A DNA stretch of 12,753 nucleotides. It comes from Acidobacteriota bacterium (GTDB lineage: Bacteria > Acidobacteriota > Terriglobia > Bryobacterales > JACQDG01). The DNA lies in contig JACQDG010000421.1 of assembly GCA_016201185.1 (NCBI GenBank), positions 1 through 12,753 of the forward strand, written 5' to 3'. Under the pieces are notes generated by a model that worked only from the letters and a program-made list of their open reading frames with translations, had not been told where the DNA came from and ran no database searches. A program made the position numbers and the translations under genes. Shown one piece after another: positions 1 through 5,629 of the stretch; the stretch's first letter is position 1; each line of letters starts with the position of its first letter.

Positions 1-89
1 CCGCATTCGGTATGGATCGGGCAGGCGTTGCGGCAGGGGATGTTCTTGTCGAAGTACTCCTGGTCCGGGACCGTCACCCGATAGCGCAT
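1..89 (-). CDS. Iron-sulfur FAD-dependent oxidoreductase (GltD-like), N-terminal fragment
   Basis: Only the first 29 codons are present; the gene runs off the left edge. The peptide begins MRYRVTVPDQEYFDKN and continues IPCRNACPIHTEC. This C-x3-C-P-x-H-T-x-C pattern resembles the N-terminal cysteine cluster of the glutamate synthase small-subunit family, whose members carry 4Fe-4S clusters ahead of a FAD/NAD(P)H domain. The ATG is 16 nt after the cytochrome c stop and follows a purine-rich GAGAGG, so it is very likely the third gene of the cytochrome-porin operon. That position suggests an electron carrier or oxidoreductase rather than a true glutamate synthase subunit. The family call rests on a short peptide; the enzyme's substrate cannot be told. 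Confidence 0.6.
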   Translation of the reverse strand, partial: MRYRVTVPDQEYFDKNIPCRNACPIHTEC

Positions 90-105
90 GGCGCCTCTCG
101 CTCCG

Positions 106-528
106 CTACTTGCCCTGCTGCTTCTGGAGTTTCTGGATCTCCTCGTCGCTCAAGGCCGGGAAGAAAGCTTTCGGGTTCCTAGCCTTGCGGTTGGTTTCGT
201 CGTACAACACGAACTCGAAGATCTCTTTGCCTTGCTTCTCGCCGATCCCCGAGTTGGGCTTGTGCATCATGCGCTTGACGTAGCGCTCCCACTCCGCCCG
301 GGTCATTGTGGTGTTGATGGGACGGGCGATGGTGTGACACTTCGAGCACTTGTCGGTAAAAAGCCTGTAGGCCTTTTGCATTTCCGGGGGATAAGCTGAA
401 ATATCTATCTTGTTGGGGCCTTTGTCCTGGGGCAGTTGCACTTTACTGGCGGTCTGCGCCCGCAGAAGAACACAGGCTCCCAGGAGAGTCAGAACGAAAG
501 ACACACGAATCCTGTTTATGTTGATCAT
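106..528 (-). CDS. Exported monoheme cytochrome c
   Basis: This 140-residue protein has an N-terminal export signal with hydrophobic core at about residues 7-22. Cleavage could follow LRA at residues 22-24. Alternatively, LGAC at 16-19 could act as a lipobox and make it a lipoprotein. One heme c site, CSKCH, lies at 61-65. Candidate axial methionines are M75 and M87/M88, in the TMTRAEW and KRMMHKP segments. The C-terminal tail is rich in Lys and Gln. The ATG is 11 nt after the porin gene's stop, and the GAGGTGA ribosome site overlaps that stop codon, so the two genes are translationally linked. It probably shuttles electrons in the periplasm between the outer-membrane cytochrome-porin and an inner-membrane or flavoprotein partner. 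The partner assignment is inference from gene order; the heme site is seen directly. Confidence 0.85.
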   Translation of the reverse strand: MININRIRVSFVLTLLGACVLLRAQTASKVQLPQDKGPNKIDISAYPPEMQKAYRLFTDKCSKCHTIARPINTTMTRAEWERYVKRMMHKPNSGIGEKQGKEIFEFVLYDETNRKARNPKAFFPALSDEEIQKLQKQQGK

Positions 529-539
529 GTCGTATCACC

Positions 540-1829
540 TCACCACATGAGTCGAAGGTCGACCTTCAGCAGCTTTCCCTTCTGTACCGCATTCGTCACC
601 GGGTCGGCAACGCTTTCGTGGGTGTAGGCGGCGCGCACGATCACGTTGCCAAGCGGCGTCAGAGCTCTCTGGATACCCACGCCCCAGTCTTCGATGTGGG
701 TCTTGTCGCCGTTGTCGATTTTCTGGTTGATTCGGTCATACCGCGCCATGACCGCGAATCCCCGTTGGAGGTAGTAATCGACCTCGGCGCGGAAGGCGTT
801 GCTCTTGAATTTTCCCTTGGTCTGATCGACCGAGGCCCTCCAGTCATCGTCGCTTCTCAGGTACCCGCCCTGGACATCGAGCTTGTCGAAAAACAGGTAA
901 TTGCCGAAGACGCCGTTGCGCCGGATCGTCGGATAGAAGTTGAATTCGTCCGGTGTTCCCGCGTTCTGGATCTGGTTCTTGCGGCCATAGTAAGAGACGA
1001 ACGAAATGCCTCCATCCGGCCCGAACCAGTAATCCGCGTCAAACCAGAAGTCCTTGCTGTTTTTCTTCGAGTCAAAAAGAATCGCCTCGCCGCTCTCGTC
1101 CACCCCGTTGGTGACTTTAGCGGATAATCCCAGTATCTGTTTGAAAAACGGCGTGGCGTAGGTGTAGCCCACGTCAACTCCGACGGGTCCCTGATCGAGA
1201 GAGAAATTGATGGGACTGGAGTTCAGCAGAACGGAGGAGGGCTCGTCAAAAAGATTGAACATCATGACAGCCCGGGTGCCCTCGCCTTCCTGCAAGAGCA
1301 TCTGGCCGGCTTTCCCGAAGAAACTGCTGTTGGCGCGGCCGGCTGTATATCCAAAGGAGGCCTGGTGCAGACTGGCTTCGCCGTCTTCGGCGAATGCGAA
1401 TTCGACGAAGTAGGAGAAATTGGTCTCGGGTACCGCGCCTCCGGCAAACAATAGGGCTTTATCGAAGTTAAAGCTGGAAGTCGAACTGGTGTCCTCCCCC
1501 CTTGTCTTCTCAACCGTGAAGCTGCCCTGACCAACCAGAGCCAGGGAGTTTGTGATGCTCCACTTAACGTCCTTGTCCAGTTCGGAGATCTTGGGAGCAG
1601 GTTTGGTCCCGTCCATCTCATCAGGCGGCATCCGGTAGCCCAGGCGCCGGAACATATAACCGGTCTTGTTCAGGGCGGGCGGAATGATGTGGCAGGTGTA
1701 GCACTTGACGTCGTACTTGCGAGCGAAAGCGGGGATCGCTTTTAGTGGCTGCGGATCAAGAAGGCAAAGGACGAACGCCGCAAGAACGGGAAAGACAAAC
1801 GGTGTCCAGCTTTTTCTTTCATTTGGCAT
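540..1829 (-). CDS. Cyc2-like fused monoheme cytochrome / outer-membrane porin
   Basis: This 429-residue protein starts with a signal peptide of about 31 residues ending in LKA. The mature N-terminus reads AIPAFARKYDVKCYTCH. One heme c site (C43, C46, H47) is followed by PPALNKTG and a GYR segment. The remaining roughly 350 residues alternate polar and hydrophobic residues with many aromatics, as in a beta-barrel, and end in DLRLMW with a terminal aromatic suited to BAM-dependent insertion. The layout (AxPxFAR, one CxxCH, then a porin) is that of Cyc2, the fused outer-membrane Fe(II) oxidase. However, the Arg-Lys-Tyr after FA replaces the RQTG usual in proven Cyc2, so it may belong to the broader uncharacterised monoheme-porin group. 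I chose the start at 1829 because AAAGGAG lies 10 nt upstream. An in-frame ATG at 1856 would add nine residues but has no ribosome site. It is the first gene of a three-gene operon. Confidence 0.8.
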   Translation of the reverse strand: MPNERKSWTPFVFPVLAAFVLCLLDPQPLKAIPAFARKYDVKCYTCHIIPPALNKTGYMFRRLGYRMPPDEMDGTKPAPKISELDKDVKWSITNSLALVGQGSFTVEKTRGEDTSSTSSFNFDKALLFAGGAVPETNFSYFVEFAFAEDGEASLHQASFGYTAGRANSSFFGKAGQMLLQEGEGTRAVMMFNLFDEPSSVLLNSSPINFSLDQGPVGVDVGYTYATPFFKQILGLSAKVTNGVDESGEAILFDSKKNSKDFWFDADYWFGPDGGISFVSYYGRKNQIQNAGTPDEFNFYPTIRRNGVFGNYLFFDKLDVQGGYLRSDDDWRASVDQTKGKFKSNAFRAEVDYYLQRGFAVMARYDRINQKIDNGDKTHIEDWGVGIQRALTPLGNVIVRAAYTHESVADPVTNAVQKGKLLKVDLRLMW

Positions 1830-1839
1830 GATCGCTATG

Positions 1840-1846
1840 CTCCTTT
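1840..1846 (-). promoter_or_regulatory. Ribosome binding site deciding the porin start
   Basis: AAAGGAG on the minus strand, 10 nt before the ATG at 1829. It lies inside the longer reading that would begin at 1856, and so argues for the shorter protein. Confidence 0.6.
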
Positions 1847-1870
1847 CCGGGAACATTTCAGGGTTTGGCA

Positions 1871-1886
1871 GGCACGCTGCTTTCCA
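1871..1886 (-). promoter_or_regulatory. Candidate sigma-54 promoter of the cytochrome-porin operon
   Basis: TGGAAAGCAGCGTGCC on the minus strand has the invariant GG and GC dinucleotides of a -24/-12 element at the required 10-nt separation. It matches the consensus TGGCACGN4TTGCW at 8 of 12 positions. Transcription would start near 1860, leaving a leader of about 30 nt that contains the AAAGGAG site. A sigma-54 activator is encoded immediately upstream and a palindrome lies about 180 bp upstream, as expected for an enhancer. Caution: a second GG-N10-GC overlaps it (1875-1890), and the opposite strand at 1866-1881 matches the consensus better. Confidence 0.4.
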
Positions 1887-1949
1887 ACCAGTCGGCCTTT
1901 TGTTTCCGACACTTAGAGATGGCTCTCGGGCGGATTTGTAGAATGGATT

Positions 1950-1965
1950 CCCCGCTTTAGCGGGG
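1950..1965 (-). terminator. GC hairpin between regulator gene and porin operon
   Basis: CCCCGC, a TTTA loop, then GCGGGG: a perfect 6-bp GC stem with a tetraloop. It lies 85 nt past the response regulator stop and before the porin promoter. No T-run follows on either strand, so intrinsic termination would be weak, but the position suits separation of the two transcription units. Confidence 0.4.
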
Positions 1966-2040
1966 CTGCCTTACCAAGAGAGCGCGATCGCGTTACGGTG
2001 GGTATTGGGTCCGGGTGAGGTCTGGAGTTGCGGCGAAGCG

Positions 2041-2060
2041 GTGTGGAATCTATTCCACAC
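2041..2060. repeat. Perfect inverted repeat, candidate activator binding site
   Basis: GTGTGGAAT, two bases, ATTCCACAC: a perfect 9-bp inverted repeat with a 2-bp centre. It covers the last codons and the TAG stop of the sigma-54 response regulator. It lies about 180 bp upstream of the predicted transcription start of the porin operon, within the usual range for NtrC-type enhancer sites. It could instead be an RNA hairpin at the 3' end of the regulator mRNA (8-bp stem, TAGA loop on the minus strand), but no T-run follows. Confidence 0.55.
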
Positions 2061-3417
2061 TCTGTGGATCGCGGCCTCGTCTCAGCAGGGCGTAGAAGGT
2101 TTTCCGGTCCACCCCCGCTTCCCGGGCGCCGGCACTCAGGTTTCCGCCGCAACGGGCCAGCATCGCCCGGGCGTAGGAGAGCTCAAAATCCGCCAGGTGG
2201 CGCTCCCGCGCATCCTTCCAGGGGAGGCGGGAGAGTTCCTCGACCGACTCCACCGGGGCGGCCTCCTCCGCCAGGTGCTCGGGCTTCAGCACGCCGTCGG
2301 GGACCAGCGCCGTCAGCTTCTCCATCAAGTTTCGCAGTTGCCGGACATTGCCGGGCCACGGCTGCTTGAGGAGCGCTTCGTAGAATCCGGGAGAGGCCGT
2401 CAGGCTCTTGCCGTAGCGCCGGGAAAACCGCTCCAGAAAAAAATTGGCGAGGTAGGCAATGTCTTCTCGTCTCTCCCGCAGCGGAGGAATCTTCAACGTG
2501 ATCACGCCCAGCCGGTAGTAAAGTTCTTCGCGGAAGGCGCCGGTCTTGATCTTGGCCGCCAGATCCTGGTTAGTGGCGCACAGGATGCGACAATCCACCT
2601 TGATCGGCTGCACGCCGCCCAGGCGCCGCAGTTCGCGCTCCTCCACGAAACGGAAGAGGCGCGTCTGCAGCTCCACGTTCAGGTCTCCGATCTCGTCCAG
2701 AAAAAGCGTACCGCCGTCGGAAGACTCTATGAGGCCCTTCTTGGTGCGCTCCGCACCCGTAAAGGCGCCGCGCTCGTAACCGAACAGCTCGCTCTCAATG
2801 AGCGAGCCCGGCAAGACGCTGGATTCCACGGGCACGAAGGAGCCGTCGTTGCGCCGGCTCTGATTGTGAATGAAGCGCGCCATGACCTCCTTACCGGCGC
2901 CACTTTCGCCCAGGATCAAGACTGTGGCATCGGTAACCGCCGCCCGCCGGGCGTTTTCGATTTGCTCAAGCATGGCGGGGCTCCGGCTCTCGAGGTGGTC
3001 TGTCTCTCCCAGAGCTTCCAGCCTTCCCCGCAGAGTCTCCACCTCCCGCTCCAGCTTGCGTTGCGCCAGGGCCCGCTCCACAGTGAGCAGCAATTCTTCC
3101 CGTTTGAAGGGCTTCTGCAGGTAATCGAAGGCCCCGTTGCGCATGGCGAGAACGGCGCCTTCCACCGTTCCGAAGGCGGTCAGAAAGACGATCGGCAGCG
3201 CGGGGTGCGTCTCGTGCAACCGCGCGAACACCTCCTCGCCGGACATCTCCGGCATCCGCACGTCCAGAAGCAGCAGGTCGGGCGGCGCGGCCAGGGCCCG
3301 TGCCAGACCCTCTTTGGGATCGGCGTAGGCTTCCACGGCGATATCGGCCGACCGCAGCATCCGCCGGATGTTCTCCCCCATCGCAGCTTCGTCGTCGATA
3401 ACAATGACCCGATTCAC
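2050..3417 (-). CDS. NtrC-family sigma-54-dependent response regulator
   Basis: This 455-residue protein has three complete parts. The receiver domain (1-120) has D8 and D9, phospho-acceptor D52, T80 and K102. The AAA+ domain (about 143-375) has Walker A GESGAGKE at 170-177, the sigma-54-contacting GAFTGA loop at 217-222, Walker B around GGTLFLDE at 235-242, and WPGNVRQL. A Fis-type helix-turn-helix ends it (GNLSAGAREAGVDRKTFYAL). All key residues are intact, so it should be phosphorylated by its partner kinase and remodel sigma-54 RNA polymerase at promoters. The start is GTG at 3417, sharing GTGA with the kinase stop, with GGAGG 9 nt upstream. Its likely targets are its own downstream neighbour operon and possibly itself; this comes from gene order and the palindrome over its stop codon. 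Confidence 0.95.
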   Translation of the reverse strand: MNRVIVIDDEAAMGENIRRMLRSADIAVEAYADPKEGLARALAAPPDLLLLDVRMPEMSGEEVFARLHETHPALPIVFLTAFGTVEGAVLAMRNGAFDYLQKPFKREELLLTVERALAQRKLEREVETLRGRLEALGETDHLESRSPAMLEQIENARRAAVTDATVLILGESGAGKEVMARFIHNQSRRNDGSFVPVESSVLPGSLIESELFGYERGAFTGAERTKKGLIESSDGGTLFLDEIGDLNVELQTRLFRFVEERELRRLGGVQPIKVDCRILCATNQDLAAKIKTGAFREELYYRLGVITLKIPPLRERREDIAYLANFFLERFSRRYGKSLTASPGFYEALLKQPWPGNVRQLRNLMEKLTALVPDGVLKPEHLAEEAAPVESVEELSRLPWKDARERHLADFELSYARAMLARCGGNLSAGAREAGVDRKTFYALLRRGRDPQSVE

Positions 3418-4505
3418 TGGGCGCCGCCTCCGATAAACCAGTGGTACGGTTGCGACTTGGTGAAGCGAGCCGGCGGCATCTCAACCACGAAGCTCGAGCC
3501 GCCACCTTCCCGCGGCTCGTACCGCAACGCACCATCGTAAGTATTCATCAGACTGGCGGCCAGAAAGAGGCCGAGGCCCAGTCGTTCCCGCCCTGCGCTG
3601 TTCGATACGAAAGGCTCGAAAAGATGCTCCCGCAGTTTCTCGGGGACGCCCGGTCCGTTGTCCTCCACCCGGAGCACAGCCTTTGAGCCCGGCTGGCGGT
3701 AGGGCTCCAGCCGCACCCAGACGGCGCCGTCCGGCTGCGATTGCAGGGCCTGTAGCGCGTTGGTAACCAGGGAGCGAGTGATTTCGCTGACGACATGGGA
3801 CGGAAGATTGACACGTGGGATTTCCGCCGCCTCGAGCACCAGCCGGACACCTTGCTTCTCGGCCGAGGGGCCCAGAGAGGCAATTACTTCCTGGAGGGCC
3901 TCGACGGGGATACAAGGCGTGAAGGTTTCTTCCCCGGGCTCGCGGCGCAGGGCTCGGAGCAGCGTCCCGGCGATATTCCCCATATAGCGCGTCTCTTTGA
4001 GCATCTGCTCCAGATCGGCGCACAGGTCGGCGTCTTGCTTGCGCTCCTCTAGCAGCACCTCGATGCGGCTCATCAGGATGGCCAGCGGATTGTTGAACTC
4101 ATGCAGGAAGCCGGCCGTGAACCGGCCGAGCAGCGTGAGTTGGTGGGAGAGGCGGGCCTGGCGGTCCGCCGCCGACAACTCCTCGCGTAAACGTACAGTT
4201 CGGTAGCGAACCGTTTCCAGCTGGCCTTTCAGTTGCTCGGATTCTTCCTGGGCTCTTTTTGCCTGGAGGCGCAGGCTGATTTGCCGACGCCTGGAGATCA
4301 GGATCACCGGCAGAGGCGCTAGGACCAGGCCGGCGAGCAAAATGAGAAGAACAAAGGAGGAGGGCGCCAGCCACAGCAGTATTCCACATATTGGCAATGT
4401 CCAGAGACCACCAAGATAATGCAGGCTGCCGCGCCATCCCTTCCAGCCGGTCGGAACCGCCGTTCCAGCCTCTTCAACGTCGTTTCGCGCGCTCCTCCCT
4501 AACAC
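3414..4505 (-). CDS. Membrane sensor histidine kinase, partner of the NtrC-type regulator
   Basis: Numbered from the GTG at 4505, the protein is 363 residues. Two hydrophobic segments (about 31-47 and 49-70) are joined by only a few residues, so there is almost no periplasmic sensor domain. This is the layout of intramembrane-sensing kinases. A charged, probably coiled-coil stretch (about 73-126) leads to the H box FLHEFNNPLA with H135. The ATPase domain shows the N box (N249 in SLVTNALQ), the G1 box EDNGPGVP (282 onward) and the G2 box RLGLGLF. This is the NtrB/ZraS-like class that usually pairs with sigma-54 activators, and the regulator gene overlaps its end by 4 bp. I chose GTG 4505 because GAGAAGG precedes it at good spacing. 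A TTG at 4559 with AAGG upstream would add 18 residues and is also possible. The signal sensed is unknown. Confidence 0.9.
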   Translation of the reverse strand: MLGRSARNDVEEAGTAVPTGWKGWRGSLHYLGGLWTLPICGILLWLAPSSFVLLILLAGLVLAPLPVILISRRRQISLRLQAKRAQEESEQLKGQLETVRYRTVRLREELSAADRQARLSHQLTLLGRFTAGFLHEFNNPLAILMSRIEVLLEERKQDADLCADLEQMLKETRYMGNIAGTLLRALRREPGEETFTPCIPVEALQEVIASLGPSAEKQGVRLVLEAAEIPRVNLPSHVVSEITRSLVTNALQALQSQPDGAVWVRLEPYRQPGSKAVLRVEDNGPGVPEKLREHLFEPFVSNSAGRERLGLGLFLAASLMNTYDGALRYEPREGGGSSFVVEMPPARFTKSQPYHWFIGGGAQ

Positions 4506-4806
4506 TTGGACCCTTCTCTCCACGACTCTCAATCTAACAAGCGAAACCTGTCGCGGCAAGGACCACCTTGGGAGGCTGACACGTAGAGTTGGGGCAGAAA
4601 AATTACGTGACCCGCATAAACACTAAGCCCATTGCGGACGAAATCCTGCACCCGCCGGATCGCGGTCGCGAAATCCCTTCTCGCTCGCGACGAGGAGCAT
4701 CGAACTGGATTGGTTGGGGTCCCGCTGCTTAGTCTGCCGGGAGGTGCAGCTTGCAGCGGCACGTCCACAAGTGGCTCTGTTTGTCTCTGAGGAAAGCGCG
4801 TTCGTC
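4506..4806. other. Intergenic region upstream of the two-component operon
   Basis: About 300 bp between the small protein gene and the kinase. It must hold the promoter for the kinase-regulator pair, but I see no convincing -35/-10 or sigma-54 element on the minus strand. A 79-codon minus-strand frame (4529-4768) crosses it; it matches nothing I recognise and overlaps the alternative kinase start. The only structure is the inverted repeat at 4665-4691. Confidence 0.4.
4665..4691. repeat. Inverted repeat GTCGCGA / TCGCGAC
   Basis: A 7-bp perfect inverted repeat with a 13-bp spacer, about 160-185 bp upstream of the kinase start. It is a possible operator for the two-component operon. In GC-rich DNA, a CG-only repeat of this size can arise by chance. 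Confidence 0.3.
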
Positions 4807-5136
4807 TTACCGCACAGCAGGCTCGGTGCCCGGTATACGCGGCCGCTTGGAGCCGGGCTTTTTGTTCAAATGAAAGCCGGGGTCAGCCATGTAGGCGAGC
4901 ATGTGCTGGTCGGTGATCGCACGTCGCAATGGTGGTTGCTTCGCTGGGTCAAGGCTTTCCAGTTCGGCCCGCAGCGCCCGCAAACATAGGACCGGGCCCT
5001 CCTGCATATGCATGTGGTGTTTGAGAAACAGGGCCATGTCCGTGCTCACTACGAAGACTTGGGTCTCTTCTCCGTGTGCGACCCTGTGAAAAATGTATTC
5101 CCGGACATTCTCCACTTGCTCGAACCCGACATACAA
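4807..5136 (-). CDS. Small protein of unknown function overlapping the cold-shock ORF
   Basis: The full frame gives 109 residues from a TTG. In-frame GTG or ATG starts (5047 or 5035, at VSTD and MALFLK) would give about 75-80 residues. No clear ribosome site precedes any of them. The central part, with FLKHHMHMQEGPVLCLRALR and then ITDQHMLAYMADP, reads like a compact helical domain and has normal gene-like composition. The tail is basic (KKPGSKRPR). I do not recognise the family with certainty. The upstream stretch YVGFEQVENVREYIFHRV resembles either a strand-rich N-terminus of this protein or the displaced second half of the cold-shock domain, from which it differs by a -1 shift. Either way, the reading frame after residue 30 looks protein-like. 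Confidence 0.55.
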   Translation of the reverse strand: MYVGFEQVENVREYIFHRVAHGEETQVFVVSTDMALFLKHHMHMQEGPVLCLRALRAELESLDPAKQPPLRRAITDQHMLAYMADPGFHLNKKPGSKRPRIPGTEPAVR

Positions 5137-5249
5137 GCAAAACCACTCTGGGCCACCGCCGAGGCATGAAAAAAGACTTCTTGCCCGTTCTCAGCGCGGA
5201 TGAAGCCAAAGTTCCTTTCCGAGATCAGCTTCTTGATCGTTCCAGTCAT
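5049..5249 (-). CDS. Cold-shock domain protein, second half apparently out of frame
   Basis: This 66-codon ORF begins MTGTIKKLISERNFGFIRAE and continues NGQEVFFHASAV. Both RNA-binding motifs of a cold-shock domain are present: RNP1 as FGFI (residues 14-17) and RNP2 as VFFH (25-28). From about residue 33 the similarity stops. The expected FxxLxxGxxVxF and PKGPxAxxV segments are replaced by a Ser/Thr-rich tail, SKWRMSGNTFFTGSHTEKRP. The -1 frame instead reads VGFEQVENVREYIF and then TQVFVV, which could be the missing half. The total length matches the family only by accident. Full-length CspA-type proteins bind single-stranded RNA in the cytoplasm; this one may be a pseudogene, a sequencing error or a truncated remnant. 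A weak promoter (TTGCTC, 17 nt, TATGCT at 5329-5357) would leave a leader of about 70 nt. Confidence 0.6.
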   Translation of the reverse strand: MTGTIKKLISERNFGFIRAENGQEVFFHASAVAQSGFACMSGSSKWRMSGNTFFTGSHTEKRPKSS

Positions 5250-5417
5250 GGGTAAAGACCCGCTTTCTTAGAATTGGTTGATCTCAGCAAGGCCGCCGAA
5301 CTGGCGATGAAGGGATCAGCTATTCTCTAGCATAGAACAATTCCAGGCGCCGAGCAATCTTTCACGCAAGTCGGCTCGGGGGAAAGCAGATAGGCCGCAG
5401 GTGGAAGCGCCGCGCGA

Positions 5418-5567
5418 TCAGCCTTCAAAGAACACGGCATCCTTCTCCAGAACGTGGCGCGTGATGAAGTCGCCGATTTCCTTATCCTGGTCTTGCTCGT
5501 CCGGAGGGGTTTCGGATGAGGCGGGCTCGGGCGGCTCGTTTGGGGCAGCTTTGGGTTCTTCCGACAT
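5418..5567 (-). CDS. Small acidic protein, unknown function
   Basis: This 49-residue ORF has two parts. The first 28 residues are low-complexity, Pro/Glu/Ala/Asp-rich and probably disordered (MSEEPKAAPNEPPEPASS). They are followed by a likely amphipathic helix, KEIGDFITRHVLEKDAVFF, near the C-terminus. It has no Cys, no signal peptide and no membrane segment. There is no Shine-Dalgarno before the ATG. Instead an extended -10, TGT-TACAAT, ends 10 nt before it, predicting a leader of only a few nt. It lies 62 nt downstream of the methyltransferase stop on the same strand, so read-through transcription is also possible. I do not recognise a family. Gene-like codon use and the promoter support it, but its size makes the call uncertain. 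Confidence 0.5.
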   Translation of the reverse strand: MSEEPKAAPNEPPEPASSETPPDEQDQDKEIGDFITRHVLEKDAVFFEG

Positions 5568-5577
5568 GCTGCATCTT

Positions 5578-5586
5578 ATTGTAACA
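5578..5586 (-). promoter_or_regulatory. Extended -10 promoter for the small acidic protein
   Basis: TGTTACAAT on the minus strand is an extended -10 (TGN plus TACAAT), five of six matches to TATAAT. No good -35 is seen, as is allowed for extended -10 promoters. The predicted start of transcription is near 5571, 3-4 nt before the ATG. Confidence 0.45.
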
Positions 5587-5629
5587 GGCCGGGAGACACA
5601 ATCGGGGGCAAGGCGCCCGGACGTCGATA

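Noticed and set aside
1866..1881. A better sigma-54 match on the plus strand, TGGCAGGCACGCTGCT (10 of 12 consensus positions).
   Set aside because: It points toward the 3' end of the minus-strand regulator gene and no plus-strand gene follows. It could make an antisense RNA, but nothing supports that. It does weaken confidence in the overlapping minus-strand element.
1891..1910. A GTCGG / CCGAC inverted repeat with a 10-nt AT-rich centre in the porin leader region, considered as a riboswitch part.
   Set aside because: The stem is only 5 bp, no known aptamer core is visible, and it lies upstream of the predicted transcription start.
2005..3540. A 511-codon open frame on the plus strand.
   Set aside because: It is antisense to the response regulator, whose full set of domain motifs is on the other strand; long mirror frames are expected in GC-rich coding DNA.
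4529..4768. A 79-codon minus-strand frame before the kinase.
   Set aside because: No family resemblance, no ribosome site, and it overlaps the alternative kinase start in another frame; not enough to call a gene.
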